A DNA stretch of 64,000 nt from Rhizobium sp. R711 (GCF_002211365.1 NZ_LOKZ01000013.1:1-64000), one strand, 5' to 3'; positions 1 through 9,887 are shown, counted from the first letter of the stretch. The notes: generated from the letters alone by a model not told the origin. Translations and numbers: made by a program.

Positions 1-159
1 GGCAAATACGATCTTGCGATGATCGCGAAGTCACGCTCCGACTACTGGGCCGATCTCGACCGGGCGATCGAGACCGAGCGGACGCTGCATGGTCAGAAGC
101 CGTTGAAGGAAGAAGAGCGCGAGCCGCCGAAAATATCGACGGGTTTGTCAGCGGTCTGA
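1..159 (+). CDS. C-terminal end of an unidentified protein (partial)
   Basis: The first frame is open from base 1 and ends at a TGA at 157-159, giving the last 52 residues of a protein whose start lies outside the window. The tail is hydrophilic and charged, with a run rich in Glu, Lys and Pro near its end, and shows no membrane segment or recognisable catalytic motif. It converges on the chemoreceptor gene downstream, with 43 bases between the two stop codons. The family cannot be told from this fragment. Confidence 0.6.
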   Translation, partial: GKYDLAMIAKSRSDYWADLDRAIETERTLHGQKPLKEEEREPPKISTGLSAV

Positions 160-202
160 GGCGCCGGTCTCCCGGCCCTTCGTTCATCGTTTGGTCGCTT
201 GG

Positions 203-2512
203 TCAAGCTCGACGGCGCAGGACGTGCACTTCGGCACTCCGATGCTCCTGTGTCAGCGTGAAATTCGCTAGCTGGCGGTCCATTTCGACGGCTTCGGTGG
301 CAAGCCGGTGGATCGCCGCGGTGGTTTCCTCGACCATGGCCGCGTTCTGCTGTGTCATCGCATCGAGTTCGGAAACGGCCGAGTTGATCTGGCGCAGCGT
401 GTCCGCCTCCTCGCGGGTGGTTTCCATGATCTCGGTGATCTGGCCGTTAATGGCCTCGACGTGGCTGCCGATCCCGGTCAGCGCATCGCCGGCGCGCTCG
501 ACAAGTGAGACGCCCATTTCGACCTCATGCGTGGACTTCTGCAGCAGGCTCGCGATCTCCTTTGCGGCACTCGATGAACGCTGCGCCAGTTCACGCACTT
601 CCATGGCGACGACGGCAAAGCCCTTGCCGGATTCGCCAGCGCGCGCTGCCTCGACGCCGGCATTGAGCGCCAGCAGGTTGGTCTGGAAGGCAATCGAGTC
701 GATCACGGTGATGATCGAGTTGATCTGGCGAGATGATGCCTGGATCGCTTCCATTGCAGCAATCGTCTCGCGCATGATCTGGCTGGAGCCTGTCGTGTCA
801 CGCTTGGCGTCGCGGGCGATGCGTTCTGCATGTTCTGCGCGCTCGATCTGAAGACGAATCGACTGGGTAATCGCATCGATCGCATTTGCAGTCTCGGTGA
901 TCGAAGCGGCCTGACGCTCGGTGCGACCGGCGAGCTCGTCGGCACCGGTGCGCATTTCCTCGGAGCCCGCACGCACCGCCATAGAGTTGCCGCCGATCGC
1001 CGTCATCGTTTCGCTGAGAGCCGCCAGCGCTTCGTTGAAGTTGATGCGAAGGCCTTCGAGTTCGCTCGGGAAACGGGTCTCGATCTGATAGGCAAGATCG
1101 CCGTTGGCCAGATGGTGCAGACCCTCGTCGATCGCCTGAACGACCTCCTGCAGGGTCCGGGCCTCCGCCTCGCGCTCGGCCATATGCTGCTGGCGATCCC
1201 GTTCCGCGCGCGCCCGCGTTTCGTTGCTGGCGGCTTCCAGCTCGCGGCTTTCGACCAGCGACTGCTTGAACCGTGCCAATGCCTTGGCCATCGTGCCGAT
1301 TTCGTCACCGCGGTTCTGGCTGCCGATCTCGACCTCCAGCTTGCCATCGGCAACATCGCGGGTAACGCCGGCAAGACGGGCAAGCGGCGAGAAAAGCAGC
1401 TTGGTGATTGCCCAGGTTGCCGCTGCCATGACGATCAGAACGCCAAGCGCAATCATCGTCAGCAGGGTGGCGATTTCGAGAGAACCAGCGTTGAGCTCGC
1501 TGATTCGCACGCTTTCCACGACGAGGAAGCGGGAGCCCTGGTAGTCGATGCCACGGACATAGGCTCGCGCCGCGCCATCGGCGCGATCGAAGTCGTCGAC
1601 CGTCATCCCCTTTGCCGAAAGCGCGTCCTTTACGAAGGTGAAAGGCGCGGTATCGAGCGTGACGAGCTGGCCGGTCGCGTTCACGCCGATCGCCGAGCCG
1701 TCATCCGAGATGATTGCCGCCTGCGCCGTGCTGCCGGCCACAATGCCCTTGGCGAGAATGCTGGTGATCATGTTGTCGCGCACCTTGAAGAGCATCACGC
1801 CCTTCGCCGCACCCAGCTTGACGATCGGCACGGCGTAGAAGATTGCCGACCTGCCGCTTGCGGCATCGACGCGAAGACCGGAAAAGCCCGTCGGTGCGGA
1901 ATCGTCCGTCGCCTTGGCGGTGTTTGCGATCGCCTTGGCGAAGGCGAGACCGGCGCCGGTCGACTTCCACGCGTCGGCCTTCAGGTTTTCGGCGAAATCG
2001 TCGTTCTTCTTGTAGGAGTAGAGGACGTTACCATCGAGATCGGCAATCAGCAGATCGCTGAAGGCGGTGTTCTCGAGGTCACGGCCAACCTCGCTCTGCG
2101 TTGTCTCATGGTTGGAATAGTAGAAGCCGCTTGGCGCCTGCGGCTTCATTAGCTTCTCGCGCTGGTCGGCCGGGTTCGGGTTGTTGGTGATGAACACCTT
2201 CTTCAATTCGGCGCGCGCATCGCCTGACGTCTTCTCGATTGTCTTCCAGCCACTTTTCAGGCTCGTGATCGACATCTGCAGCGCTTCGATGCGCGCGATC
2301 GAATTCGCCTGGTTTTCAAGCTGCTCAAGCTGATCCTGCAGCATGTCGCCGCGGAAGATCAGGACGCTCTCCTTCGCCTTGAGCGCCTGCTCGCCGGAAA
2401 TGCGGCTGCTGGCGAAGTAGGCGAGGACATTGATGACCGCGATCGACAGTGCGGTCAGCAGGATGAATGTGGCAATGACCTTGAAGGACAGGGACTGAAA
2501 TCTCTGAACCAT
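203..2512 (-). CDS. Methyl-accepting chemotaxis protein
   Basis: A 769-residue transmembrane chemoreceptor. A first hydrophobic helix lies at about residues 12-32. A periplasmic sensing region of about 300 residues follows, probably Cache-like by size. A second membrane helix lies near 345-370, then a HAMP linker. A long helical cytoplasmic domain ends the protein, with the conserved hairpin tip (SIAFQTNLLALNAGVEAARAG) starting at residue 606. The tip carries Gly where E. coli Tsr has Ala in ALNAAVEAARAG. The C-terminus ends in basic residues, with no NWETF-type CheR/CheB tether. It signals to CheA/CheW; the ligand is unknown. No other chemotaxis gene is nearby, so it is a stand-alone receptor. 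The ATG at 2512 is followed directly by the basic stretch and first helix. Confidence 0.93.
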   Translation of the reverse strand: MVQRFQSLSFKVIATFILLTALSIAVINVLAYFASSRISGEQALKAKESVLIFRGDMLQDQLEQLENQANSIARIEALQMSITSLKSGWKTIEKTSGDARAELKKVFITNNPNPADQREKLMKPQAPSGFYYSNHETTQSEVGRDLENTAFSDLLIADLDGNVLYSYKKNDDFAENLKADAWKSTGAGLAFAKAIANTAKATDDSAPTGFSGLRVDAASGRSAIFYAVPIVKLGAAKGVMLFKVRDNMITSILAKGIVAGSTAQAAIISDDGSAIGVNATGQLVTLDTAPFTFVKDALSAKGMTVDDFDRADGAARAYVRGIDYQGSRFLVVESVRISELNAGSLEIATLLTMIALGVLIVMAAATWAITKLLFSPLARLAGVTRDVADGKLEVEIGSQNRGDEIGTMAKALARFKQSLVESRELEAASNETRARAERDRQQHMAEREAEARTLQEVVQAIDEGLHHLANGDLAYQIETRFPSELEGLRINFNEALAALSETMTAIGGNSMAVRAGSEEMRTGADELAGRTERQAASITETANAIDAITQSIRLQIERAEHAERIARDAKRDTTGSSQIMRETIAAMEAIQASSRQINSIITVIDSIAFQTNLLALNAGVEAARAGESGKGFAVVAMEVRELAQRSSSAAKEIASLLQKSTHEVEMGVSLVERAGDALTGIGSHVEAINGQITEIMETTREEADTLRQINSAVSELDAMTQQNAAMVEETTAAIHRLATEAVEMDRQLANFTLTQEHRSAEVHVLRRRA

Positions 2513-2693
2513 GAACGATGAACCCTTCCGGAACGGCTCATACCGGCAGAACGGGAACGCCCTGCCGGCTGACCTGCAAACAGAACACGGGAGCCTTGCC
2601 TTCGCGGGAAGGGAGCTCCTCTCACATTTTATCGGTCAAAAGTCGGCTACGGAGCTTAAATTGCCGTAAACAGCCTCCCTGAAAACAAGGAAT

Positions 2694-2708
2694 GTTTTTG
2701 TTTTGTTC
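2694..2708 (+). promoter_or_regulatory. Candidate LexA (SOS) box upstream of ruvCAB
   Basis: The 15 bases GTTT-N7-GTTC lie 43 bases upstream of the ruvC start. The LexA site described for alphaproteobacteria is the direct repeat GTTC-N7-GTTC, so this differs at one base of the first half-site. The second half overlaps TTGTTC (2703-2708), which could be a -35 element with an AT-rich -10 about 17 bases downstream. ruvCAB is a reported SOS target in this class. The assignment rests on one short motif in a T-rich stretch. Confidence 0.4.
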
Positions 2709-2751
2709 ACTTATCGATGGCAGTTATTTTGCGAGTGCAATAGGGTGAACC

Positions 2752-3264
2752 ATGCAAAATACGATTCGCATCATCGGCGTTGACCCGGGCCTGCGCCGCA
2801 CCGGCTGGGGAATTATCGACACGCTCGGCAATTCCTTGCGCTTCGTCGCATCAGGCACGGTAACCTCGGACGGCGACATGGACCTGGCCTCGCGCCTCTG
2901 CCAACTGCATGACGGTCTGGCGGATGTCGTCCATAGCTACAAGCCGGATGAGGCCGCGGTCGAACAGACCTTCGTCAACAAGGATGCCGTGGCAACCCTG
3001 AAGCTCGGCCAGGCCCGTGGTATTGCCATGCTGGTCCCCGCCCGCGCCGGATTGCCGGTCGCAGAATACGCGCCGAACGCCGTCAAGAAGGCGGTCATTG
3101 GAGTCGGCCACGGCGAGAAGCAGCAAATCCACATGATGCTGAAAATCCTGATGCCGAAGGTCGAATTCAAAGGCAATGACGCCGCCGACGCGCTGGCGAT
3201 CGCCATCTGCCATGCGCACAACCGCGGCAGCAACCGCATGCGGCAGGCGGCACTTGCCGGCTAA
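2752..3264 (+). CDS. ruvC: Crossover junction endodeoxyribonuclease RuvC
   Basis: Resolves Holliday junctions made during recombination and replication-fork repair, acting as a dimer with RuvAB in the cytoplasm. The 170-residue length is normal. The RNase H-fold catalytic acids are all present: D11 in the N-terminal [12 protein letters not shown] motif, E71 in VEQTF, and D143 and D146 in [15 protein letters not shown]. It is the first gene of a ruvC-ruvA-ruvB operon; ruvA starts 34 bases after its stop. A possible LexA box precedes it, which would fit damage induction. Confidence 0.97.
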   Translation: MQNTIRIIGVDPGLRRTGWGIIDTLGNSLRFVASGTVTSDGDMDLASRLCQLHDGLADVVHSYKPDEAAVEQTFVNKDAVATLKLGQARGIAMLVPARAGLPVAEYAPNAVKKAVIGVGHGEKQQIHMMLKILMPKVEFKGNDAADALAIAICHAHNRGSNRMRQAALAG

Positions 3265-3298
3265 TCTTCACTGACAATCCACCGAACGGACCATTTGC

Positions 3299-3916
3299 AT
3301 GATCGGCAAGCTTAAAGGCACCATCGAAGAAATCGGCGACGACTACGTCCTCGTCGATGTCCACGGCGTCTGCTACGTCGCCTTCTGCTCGGCGCGCACC
3401 CTGTCTCGCCTCGGCTCGGTGGGGGAAGCCTGCGTGCTCTTCATCGAAACCTATGTTCGCGAAGACCAGTTGAAGCTCTTCGGCTTCATGACCGCGCTCG
3501 AAAGAGAATGGTTCATCCTCCTGCAGAGTGTTCAGGGCGTCGGCGCGAAGGTGGCGCTCGCAGTCCTTTCGACACTGCCTCCGAGCGAACTGGCGAACGC
3601 CATTGCGCTGCAGGATCGCACGGCGGTCGCCCGCGCTCAGGGCGTCGGACCCAAGGTCGCCGTGCGCATCGTCACCGAACTGAAGAACAAGGCGCCGGCC
3701 TTTGCCGGAGAAGCGTCGGGCACCATCGGCCTCAAGCAGGAACTCGGCGAAGGTGTTGCCGCAGCCCCGGTCGCGGATGCGGTCTCCGCGCTGACGAACC
3801 TCGGCTACTCCCGCGACCAAGCGGCCAATGCCGTTGCCGCCGCAATGAAGACTGCCGGTGAAGGCGCTGACAGCGCCAAGCTCATCCGCCTCGGGTTGAA
3901 GGAACTGGCTCGCTGA
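3299..3916 (+). CDS. ruvA: Holliday junction branch migration protein RuvA
   Basis: Tetrameric DNA-binding subunit that clamps the Holliday junction and loads the RuvB motors. The 205 residues contain the N-terminal OB-fold (about 1-65), two helix-hairpin-helix motifs ([13 protein letters not shown] near 78-90 and [13 protein letters not shown] near 113-125), a flexible linker, and the C-terminal RuvB-binding helical domain (about 155-205). It sits between ruvC and ruvB in the usual order. The ATG at 3299 gives the standard N-terminus beginning MIGKLKG. Confidence 0.97.
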   Translation: MIGKLKGTIEEIGDDYVLVDVHGVCYVAFCSARTLSRLGSVGEACVLFIETYVREDQLKLFGFMTALEREWFILLQSVQGVGAKVALAVLSTLPPSELANAIALQDRTAVARAQGVGPKVAVRIVTELKNKAPAFAGEASGTIGLKQELGEGVAAAPVADAVSALTNLGYSRDQAANAVAAAMKTAGEGADSAKLIRLGLKELAR

Positions 3917-3995
3917 TCCAATTGCCCGAGCGGGTGCCAAAAGCCTCTGGCTTGGTGTATTGGTCACGAGCGTTTGAAGATTGGGAAATGCCAGC

Positions 3996-5039
3996 ATGAG
4001 TGAAGCCGCGCGCCTGATATCGGCAGAGAAACGAGGCGAAGACCTGGATGTGACGCTGCGGCCGCAATCGCTGGACGAGTTCACCGGCCAGGCGGAAGCG
4101 CGCGCAAACCTGAAGGTTTTCATCGAGGCGGCGAAGAACCGCGGCGAGGCGCTCGACCATGTCCTTTTCGTTGGCCCACCCGGCCTCGGCAAGACCACAC
4201 TGGCGCAGATCATGGCGAAGGAACTCGGCGTCAATTTCCGTTCGACATCAGGCCCGGTCATCGCCAAGGCGGGCGATCTCGCCGCCCTGTTGACCAATCT
4301 CGAAGAGCGCGACGTCCTCTTCATCGATGAAATCCATCGGCTCAATCCCGCCGTCGAGGAAATCCTCTACCCCGCGATGGAGGACTTCCAGCTCGACCTC
4401 ATCATCGGCGAAGGCCCCGCCGCACGCTCGGTCAAGATCGACCTGTCGAAGTTCACGCTTGTCGCCGCAACGACGCGCCTTGGCCTTCTGACCACGCCGC
4501 TGCGCGACCGTTTCGGCATTCCTGTCCGTCTGAGCTTCTACACCGTCGAGGAACTGGAACTGATCGTTCGTCGCGGCGCGCGCCTGATGAACCTTCCCAT
4601 GACCGATGAGGGTGCCCGGGAGATCGCCCGACGCGCCCGCGGCACGCCGCGTATAGCTGGCCGCCTGCTGCGCCGCGTGCGCGATTTCGCCGAAGTGGCC
4701 AAGGCCGAAGCCGTCACCCGAGAGATTGCCGATGAGGCACTGACCCGCCTGCTCGTCGACAACATGGGCCTCGACCAGCTCGATAAGCGCTATCTCAACA
4801 TGATCGCCATCAATTTCGGCGGTGGCCCCGTCGGTATCGAAACCATCGCTGCAGGGCTTTCTGAGCCGCGCGATGCGATCGAGGACATTATCGAGCCCTA
4901 TATGATCCAGCAGGGCTTCATCCAGCGGACGCCGCGCGGCCGCGTCCTGACCGCAACGGCCTGGAAGCATCTCGGGATGCAGCCCCCCAAGGATCTCGAG
5001 GCCGCACAGTTTCGTTTGTTTCAGGAAGACGACGACTGA
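3996..5039 (+). CDS. ruvB: Holliday junction branch migration ATPase RuvB
   Basis: AAA+ hexameric motor that drives branch migration with RuvA. From the ATG at 3996 the protein is 347 residues. The frame also opens at a TTG at 3981, but 3996 gives the N-terminus usual for rhizobial RuvB. Walker [10 protein letters not shown] is at 60-68, Walker B ends in DE at 111-112 (LFIDEIHRL), and the sensor/arginine-finger stretch [17 protein letters not shown] spans about 158-174. A winged-helix DNA-binding domain forms the C-terminus. It is 79 bases downstream of ruvA. The tol-pal genes often found after ruvB in other proteobacteria are absent here. Confidence 0.97.
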   Translation: MSEAARLISAEKRGEDLDVTLRPQSLDEFTGQAEARANLKVFIEAAKNRGEALDHVLFVGPPGLGKTTLAQIMAKELGVNFRSTSGPVIAKAGDLAALLTNLEERDVLFIDEIHRLNPAVEEILYPAMEDFQLDLIIGEGPAARSVKIDLSKFTLVAATTRLGLLTTPLRDRFGIPVRLSFYTVEELELIVRRGARLMNLPMTDEGAREIARRARGTPRIAGRLLRRVRDFAEVAKAEAVTREIADEALTRLLVDNMGLDQLDKRYLNMIAINFGGGPVGIETIAAGLSEPRDAIEDIIEPYMIQQGFIQRTPRGRVLTATAWKHLGMQPPKDLEAAQFRLFQEDDD

Positions 5040-5077
5040 CGCTTGCGGGTAACACCGTCAAGGAAGGGAGTTATCTG

Positions 5078-5641
5078 ATGCCGACGTTCGACCCTTGCAG
5101 GACCGCCCGCAAGCTCGCATACAACAATGCGCTTGCGAACCACCGGCTCCATGAAGCTTGCGGCCGGCTGATGCCGGGGGAGTTCGAGGCTGTTCGGGTA
5201 AGCTTCTTTACGTCGATCAAGGCAACGCTCAACCACATTCTGACGGTCGACTGGTTTTACGTCGATGCGCTGGAAGGCGGCACGCTCGGGCCAGCCGCCT
5301 GGGACATTGAGGAGCCGTTCGACGACATCGCTGCGCTTGCTGCAGAGCAGGCCAAAGTCGATCGTCGGTTGGTGGCATTGTGCGAAGCCGCCACCCCAGA
5401 AAAATTGGCGTCAACGACCGAGATTCATCGTGCGGAGCGCATCCAGCGCGAGCGGATGGAGGACGTCTTGAACCATCTGTTCCAGCATCAGACACATCAT
5501 CGCGGCCAGGTTCACGCGATGCTGGCGGGAACGAGCGTGCCGCCGCCACAGCTCGACGAATTCATCGTCGCGGACGACAGCCGCTTCCGGAGCGGCGATA
5601 TCGCCGCTCTCGGCTGGAGTGAAGACTATCTGATGCGCTAA
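5078..5641 (+). CDS. DinB-family four-helix protein
   Basis: A 187-residue soluble protein of the DinB/YfiT metal-binding four-helix-bundle superfamily. The expected metal-ligand histidines are visible: H53 in LNHIL, and H137 and H141 in the HQTHHRGQVHAML motif. Members include thiol-dependent transferases and damage-inducible proteins, but the substrate of this branch is unknown. An excellent ribosome-binding site (AAGGGAG) precedes the ATG. It starts 38 bases after ruvB on the same strand, so it may be cotranscribed with ruvCAB, and it converges on acvB. It is unrelated to DNA polymerase IV, which is also called DinB. Confidence 0.85.
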   Translation: MPTFDPCRTARKLAYNNALANHRLHEACGRLMPGEFEAVRVSFFTSIKATLNHILTVDWFYVDALEGGTLGPAAWDIEEPFDDIAALAAEQAKVDRRLVALCEAATPEKLASTTEIHRAERIQRERMEDVLNHLFQHQTHHRGQVHAMLAGTSVPPPQLDEFIVADDSRFRSGDIAALGWSEDYLMR

Positions 5642-5662
5642 CCTCTGACGGAACGATGCGCT

Positions 5663-7042
5663 CTAGTCCTGCAGTCGCGCCTTCAGCCCGTCGATGATCG
5701 TCTTGCTCAGGAGCTCATAGTTTTCATCGAAGTGGTGGTCCCCGGCAAGGGCGATCACATCGACACCGCTGTCCTTGAGATCAGGACAAGCGACTTCGTC
5801 GTCATCTTCCTTTCCGTAGATGCACTGGACGATTTTCGGATCGACCTTCTTCAGGTCATCAACGGGATCGCCACCGGCACCCTCGGTCTTCTGGCCCAAC
5901 CAGCCCATGACGGATATCTGGTAATCGACCTCATGCGAGAGAGAAAGGAGCGACATCTGGGCAACGGCTCCCTTGGCAGCCGGTTTCAGCCGAGAAAAGG
6001 CGGCGGGCACGACATCGGCTCCGAAGGAATAGCCGATGAGCAATACGTGCTTCACCTTCCACTGCTTGCGATAGAGCTCGATGATCTTGCCGAGATCGTC
6101 CGCAGTCTGCTGCGGCTCCCGTTCCGACCAGAAATAATGCAGCGAGTCGATGCCGACGACAGGGACACCCTGTTTCTGCAACGCCGCACCGACCTCCTTG
6201 TCGATGTCACGCCAGCCGCCGTCGCCGGAATAGATGATCGCCATGGTGTCGAAGGCCGGCTTGGCATCCAGAATGGTGAGCGGCAGGCCGAGCGGATTGT
6301 CGGCACTGCCGGAGGCGTCGATAAGGTCGGAGAGTGTGTCGCCGAGCGTCGTTTGGGCATCGTCCTCGGAGTCGCGGATATCGATGGCGGAATGCTGTTT
6401 CTTGAGTTCCTCGACATGCGCGCGGCCGTCTTTGTTGGCGGAGGCCGTGAACGATGCGATGATCGGGTCCGGCAGCGATGTGTCGCTGAGCTCGTAGATC
6501 ATGCGATCGCCGACCGTCTGCTTCTTCGCCGGCGTGCACAGTTCCTTGGTAAGCGGAATGCCGGCAACGGGATCGATCGCCAGCGTCTGGCTGATCGTCG
6601 CATCCGGGGTCTGCGCAGCAATCGCCAATGCTAGCGCGCCGCCCTCGCCGACACCGGCAACAATCGGTAGATGATATGCACTGTTGCCGGCCGCGCGCTG
6701 GACCTGCTGGCTCAGCGATTCAATATCGGACACCATGTAGATACAGCCGTCGTTCTGGCTAACGTCATAGTTTCTGAGTGCATTCATATAGGACGGGAAG
6801 TCGATACCGATGACGACGGCTCCCTGATCGACGAGACGGCCTGCCTCCGCCTTCTCGCTGTCGCCCCAGCCGGCGCCATCCGATATCAGCACGACTGCCC
6901 CCTTCACGTCTCCTTCGGGCAGGAAGATGTGCGGTGACGGGATAAGCCCGGTCTCAAAGCTCTGTGTCGCCTCGGTCGCCGCCATTGCCGCCGGAACGGA
7001 CAGTGACAGGGCGCAGACGGTCGCAAGAAGGTGTCTTTTCAT
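5663..7042 (-). CDS. acvB: Periplasmic lysyl-phosphatidylglycerol hydrolase AcvB/AtvA (VirJ family)
   Basis: A 459-residue secreted protein with a signal peptide (about 1-21). It has two related alpha/beta-hydrolase-like halves. Only the second has a complete nucleophile motif, GYSFG with S339, plus a His in GDHHF (436-437) and acidic residues at 413-415. The matching site in the first half (GVGEGG) lacks Ser. In Agrobacterium AcvB hydrolyses lysyl-phosphatidylglycerol, and in Rhizobium tropici the gene (atvA) is needed for acid tolerance. The lpiA stop overlaps an ATGATG; the second ATG (7042) is better spaced from the GAGG ribosome site than the first (7045). The gene is clearly cotranscribed with lpiA, the enzyme that makes its substrate. 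Confidence 0.92.
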   Translation of the reverse strand: MKRHLLATVCALSLSVPAAMAATEATQSFETGLIPSPHIFLPEGDVKGAVVLISDGAGWGDSEKAEAGRLVDQGAVVIGIDFPSYMNALRNYDVSQNDGCIYMVSDIESLSQQVQRAAGNSAYHLPIVAGVGEGGALALAIAAQTPDATISQTLAIDPVAGIPLTKELCTPAKKQTVGDRMIYELSDTSLPDPIIASFTASANKDGRAHVEELKKQHSAIDIRDSEDDAQTTLGDTLSDLIDASGSADNPLGLPLTILDAKPAFDTMAIIYSGDGGWRDIDKEVGAALQKQGVPVVGIDSLHYFWSEREPQQTADDLGKIIELYRKQWKVKHVLLIGYSFGADVVPAAFSRLKPAAKGAVAQMSLLSLSHEVDYQISVMGWLGQKTEGAGGDPVDDLKKVDPKIVQCIYGKEDDDEVACPDLKDSGVDVIALAGDHHFDENYELLSKTIIDGLKARLQD

Positions 7043-9645
7043 CATTTCCTCACTACCCCTCTCAATCCGCCGCCGATCAGGAATGTTGCGTCCATCAGAG
7101 CAAGCATCGGATTGCCTCCACCCGAAACCGCAAGATATCGCGGATGCCATTGCGGATGGAACTTTGATTTGAAGGCCCTGAGGCCTTTGAAATTATAAAA
7201 TCGCTCGCCATGCTCGAAGACGGTGCTGCCGATACGATCCCATACCGGCGCCATCTCGCGCTTCGACATGCCCGAGAGCGGCGCCATGCCGAGATTGAAA
7301 TGCGAGAAGCCTTGGTCGCGCAGGTATTCCATGATCTGGACGAAGAGGAAGTCCATCGACCCCTTTGGGGCATCCGGCGAGAAACGCATCAAGTCGATGG
7401 TCCCCTCGTCCTTCGCGGCCGTTATCAACATGTTGGCGAAGGCGACAATCTTGCCTTCACGCTTCAGGATGCCAACCGGCTGGGCAACGATATAGTCAGG
7501 ATCGAACGCGCCGAGCGAGAAGCCCTTCTCCTTGGCATTATGGTCCTCGAGCCAGGCATTTGAAACCGCGGCAAGCTCATCCATCGCGGCGGGAACGTCT
7601 TCCGGCGCGATAACCTCGAATTCAAGGCCGTCACGCTGGGCGCGGCTCGCGGTTTGCCGCAGGTTGGCCCACTTGCCGCCCTTCATTTCGAACGTCTTGA
7701 GATCGGCGACAGCAAGTTCACCCAGTTTGAATGCCCTCAACCCCGCATCGGCACAGTGGGAAAGGAGCGCCGGCGAGATCTGATAAAAGACCGCGCGGCA
7801 GCCGGCAGCGCGAGCCGACTCCACGAAGCGCCACACCAGCTCTGGAATGGCGCTGCGCTCACCGATCGGATCGAAGAGGGCGATCCATGAGCGTCCCTGC
7901 CTTCCGTACATGATGAAGGCGTCACCCTTCTCGGAGAACATGATGCTCTTGTCGCCCATCCGCACAAGATTGGCGTCGGCATAGCGCTGCTTCTCGACGA
8001 TATTGACTGCCCGCTCCAACGCATCTGTTGACGCCGGCTCCGGTTTGACTGCCACCGGACGAAGCAGGCTGAAGATCGCAATCGCCGAGGAAATGATGGA
8101 GATGCCAAGCACGGCGCGAAGACCACGCGGCGCTTCGCCGGCGAATTCGAACTGCCACCAGAGCTCTCTGCTGTACTCCACGTCGCGATATACGAAGAGC
8201 AAGATCACGATCGCACCGACGCAGATGACGGCTATCGCCATCAGCCACGAGGCCGTCAGCGTCTGGTTGAGAAGGGAAGCATGTCTGCGGAACAACCGGC
8301 GGCTAACGAAGAGGCCGAAAATCAGGAAGCCCAGGAAACATGCCTCGACCAGCGCGATCGCCTTCAGCAGCGACAAGGTCAGCGCCGCCGCGGCAGACAG
8401 GATCGACACCCACCAGGCACCGTCGAGCTTCTGGCCTAGGCCGCGTGCGGCAACGACCAACGCCAGCCCAAGCAGGCTCGATAGGAAGTGCGCGCCTTCG
8501 ACAATCGGCAGCGGCAGGTAGTTCGCGAGAAACTCGAGGTTCTGGTCCGGCGTCGGCGTCACGCTCGAAAAGACAAGCATGACGCCGAGAAGCAGCGACA
8601 GCGTCGAGAGCAACTGCGGCATCAACCGGATGCCGATCCGCCGGATGCCCGACGCGACCGGGTGATCAGCGAACCGGCGAAGCTCGGTCGCCGATACGGC
8701 AAGGACGGCGATCAGCAGCGGCAGAACGTGGTAGATCAGGCGATAGAGCACCAGCGAGCCAAGCACCGCGTCGATGTTCACCGCACTGCCAAGCGAAGCG
8801 ATAATTACGGTCTCGAACACGCCGAGACCGGCCGGAACGTGGCTCAGGACACCAAGACCAACAGCGATCGCATAGACCGCCAAGAATACCGGCCAGCTGA
8901 TCGCCGCCTGCGGCAGCAGGACGTAGAGGACCGTCGCCGAGGCGGCGATGTCGAAAGCGGTCACCAGGAACTGCCGCGACCATGTGCGCGAGTCCGGCAG
9001 ACGGATTTCGACCGGACCCAGGTTGATCGCGCGCTCGTCCCGCCCCATGAACATGATGACGCCCAGGCCGGCGATGACCGCACCGGCCAACAGCCGCAGG
9101 GTAACGCTGCCAACATCAATCAACGGCGCAATCTCATCGGAAATGATCAGGAGCGCGATCGCCGCGACACCTGCAAGCCCGAGCCCGAACGACAGCGTTA
9201 CGAAGGCAATGACCCGGCCAATCTCCTCGGGCGTCAAGCCGAGCCGTGAATAGGCGCGATAACGAATTGCCCCGCCGCTGAGCGCACCGAAGCCGGCTGT
9301 GTTGCCAACGGCATAGGCGCTAAAGGCAGTCAGCGCCACCTGCGGAAACGGCAGCTTGCGGCCGACATATTCAATGGCGTTGACGTCATAGAAAACAAGG
9401 GCCAGGAAGCTCAGGCCCGTAAAGACCAGCGCCAGCAGGATTGAGCTGACCTTCGTATCCGCCAGCGCCTGCACAACGTCGTCGTAACGCACTTCGTTGG
9501 TGAGCTGCACAATCGCAAAGCCGACAAGACAGAAGAGCGCGAGCGTCGCCAATGCCGTCAGGAGCGCGCGATAGCGTCTGAACAATCCACGCACCGAAGA
9601 TTCCTCGGCCTCTTCTATTTCTTCCAACTTGCCGTGTCCCGACAT
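7042..9645 (-). CDS. lpiA: Lysyl-phosphatidylglycerol synthase/flippase LpiA (MprF family)
   Basis: An 867-residue inner-membrane protein. The N-terminal two-thirds is a polytopic membrane domain with many hydrophobic helices (flippase part). The C-terminal 300 or so residues form the cytosolic DUF2156/GNAT-like domain that transfers lysine from Lys-tRNA to phosphatidylglycerol. The resulting cationic lipid protects against acid and cationic peptides. The frame extends upstream to 9714, but the ATG at 9645, beginning MSGHGKLEE, gives the normal LpiA start. Its stop overlaps the acvB start, so the two are translationally coupled. Acid induction of lpiA is known in other rhizobia; no specific operator was recognised in the 242 bases upstream. 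Confidence 0.93.
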   Translation of the reverse strand: MSGHGKLEEIEEAEESSVRGLFRRYRALLTALATLALFCLVGFAIVQLTNEVRYDDVVQALADTKVSSILLALVFTGLSFLALVFYDVNAIEYVGRKLPFPQVALTAFSAYAVGNTAGFGALSGGAIRYRAYSRLGLTPEEIGRVIAFVTLSFGLGLAGVAAIALLIISDEIAPLIDVGSVTLRLLAGAVIAGLGVIMFMGRDERAINLGPVEIRLPDSRTWSRQFLVTAFDIAASATVLYVLLPQAAISWPVFLAVYAIAVGLGVLSHVPAGLGVFETVIIASLGSAVNIDAVLGSLVLYRLIYHVLPLLIAVLAVSATELRRFADHPVASGIRRIGIRLMPQLLSTLSLLLGVMLVFSSVTPTPDQNLEFLANYLPLPIVEGAHFLSSLLGLALVVAARGLGQKLDGAWWVSILSAAAALTLSLLKAIALVEACFLGFLIFGLFVSRRLFRRHASLLNQTLTASWLMAIAVICVGAIVILLFVYRDVEYSRELWWQFEFAGEAPRGLRAVLGISIISSAIAIFSLLRPVAVKPEPASTDALERAVNIVEKQRYADANLVRMGDKSIMFSEKGDAFIMYGRQGRSWIALFDPIGERSAIPELVWRFVESARAAGCRAVFYQISPALLSHCADAGLRAFKLGELAVADLKTFEMKGGKWANLRQTASRAQRDGLEFEVIAPEDVPAAMDELAAVSNAWLEDHNAKEKGFSLGAFDPDYIVAQPVGILKREGKIVAFANMLITAAKDEGTIDLMRFSPDAPKGSMDFLFVQIMEYLRDQGFSHFNLGMAPLSGMSKREMAPVWDRIGSTVFEHGERFYNFKGLRAFKSKFHPQWHPRYLAVSGGGNPMLALMDATFLIGGGLRGVVRK

Positions 9646-9887
9646 CTCGTACCGTCGCAATATTCCAGTTTGGTGGGAATCATGTTCGAAACACGTAACA
9701 CGCGCGGCACGCAAGCTCTATGAATGCGTAGCCTGCCCACCCCTGACCCGCCGTTGTCGCCTGCTTCATCCCCAATTGGGGCAAATTTGGCGCAGGGCGC
9801 ACCTACGCACATTGCAATTTCGTAACGTTAGCAGCGTTTGGGGGGGGCGGCGGCAGGACCGCTCGAGCGACTGCAAGCACTCGGACG

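Noticed and set aside
830..2152. A 440-codon plus-strand frame
   Set aside because: Antisense to the chemoreceptor gene; no ribosome site and skewed composition.
3167..4345. A 392-codon minus-strand frame
   Set aside because: Antisense to ruvC, ruvA and ruvB, crossing three real genes.
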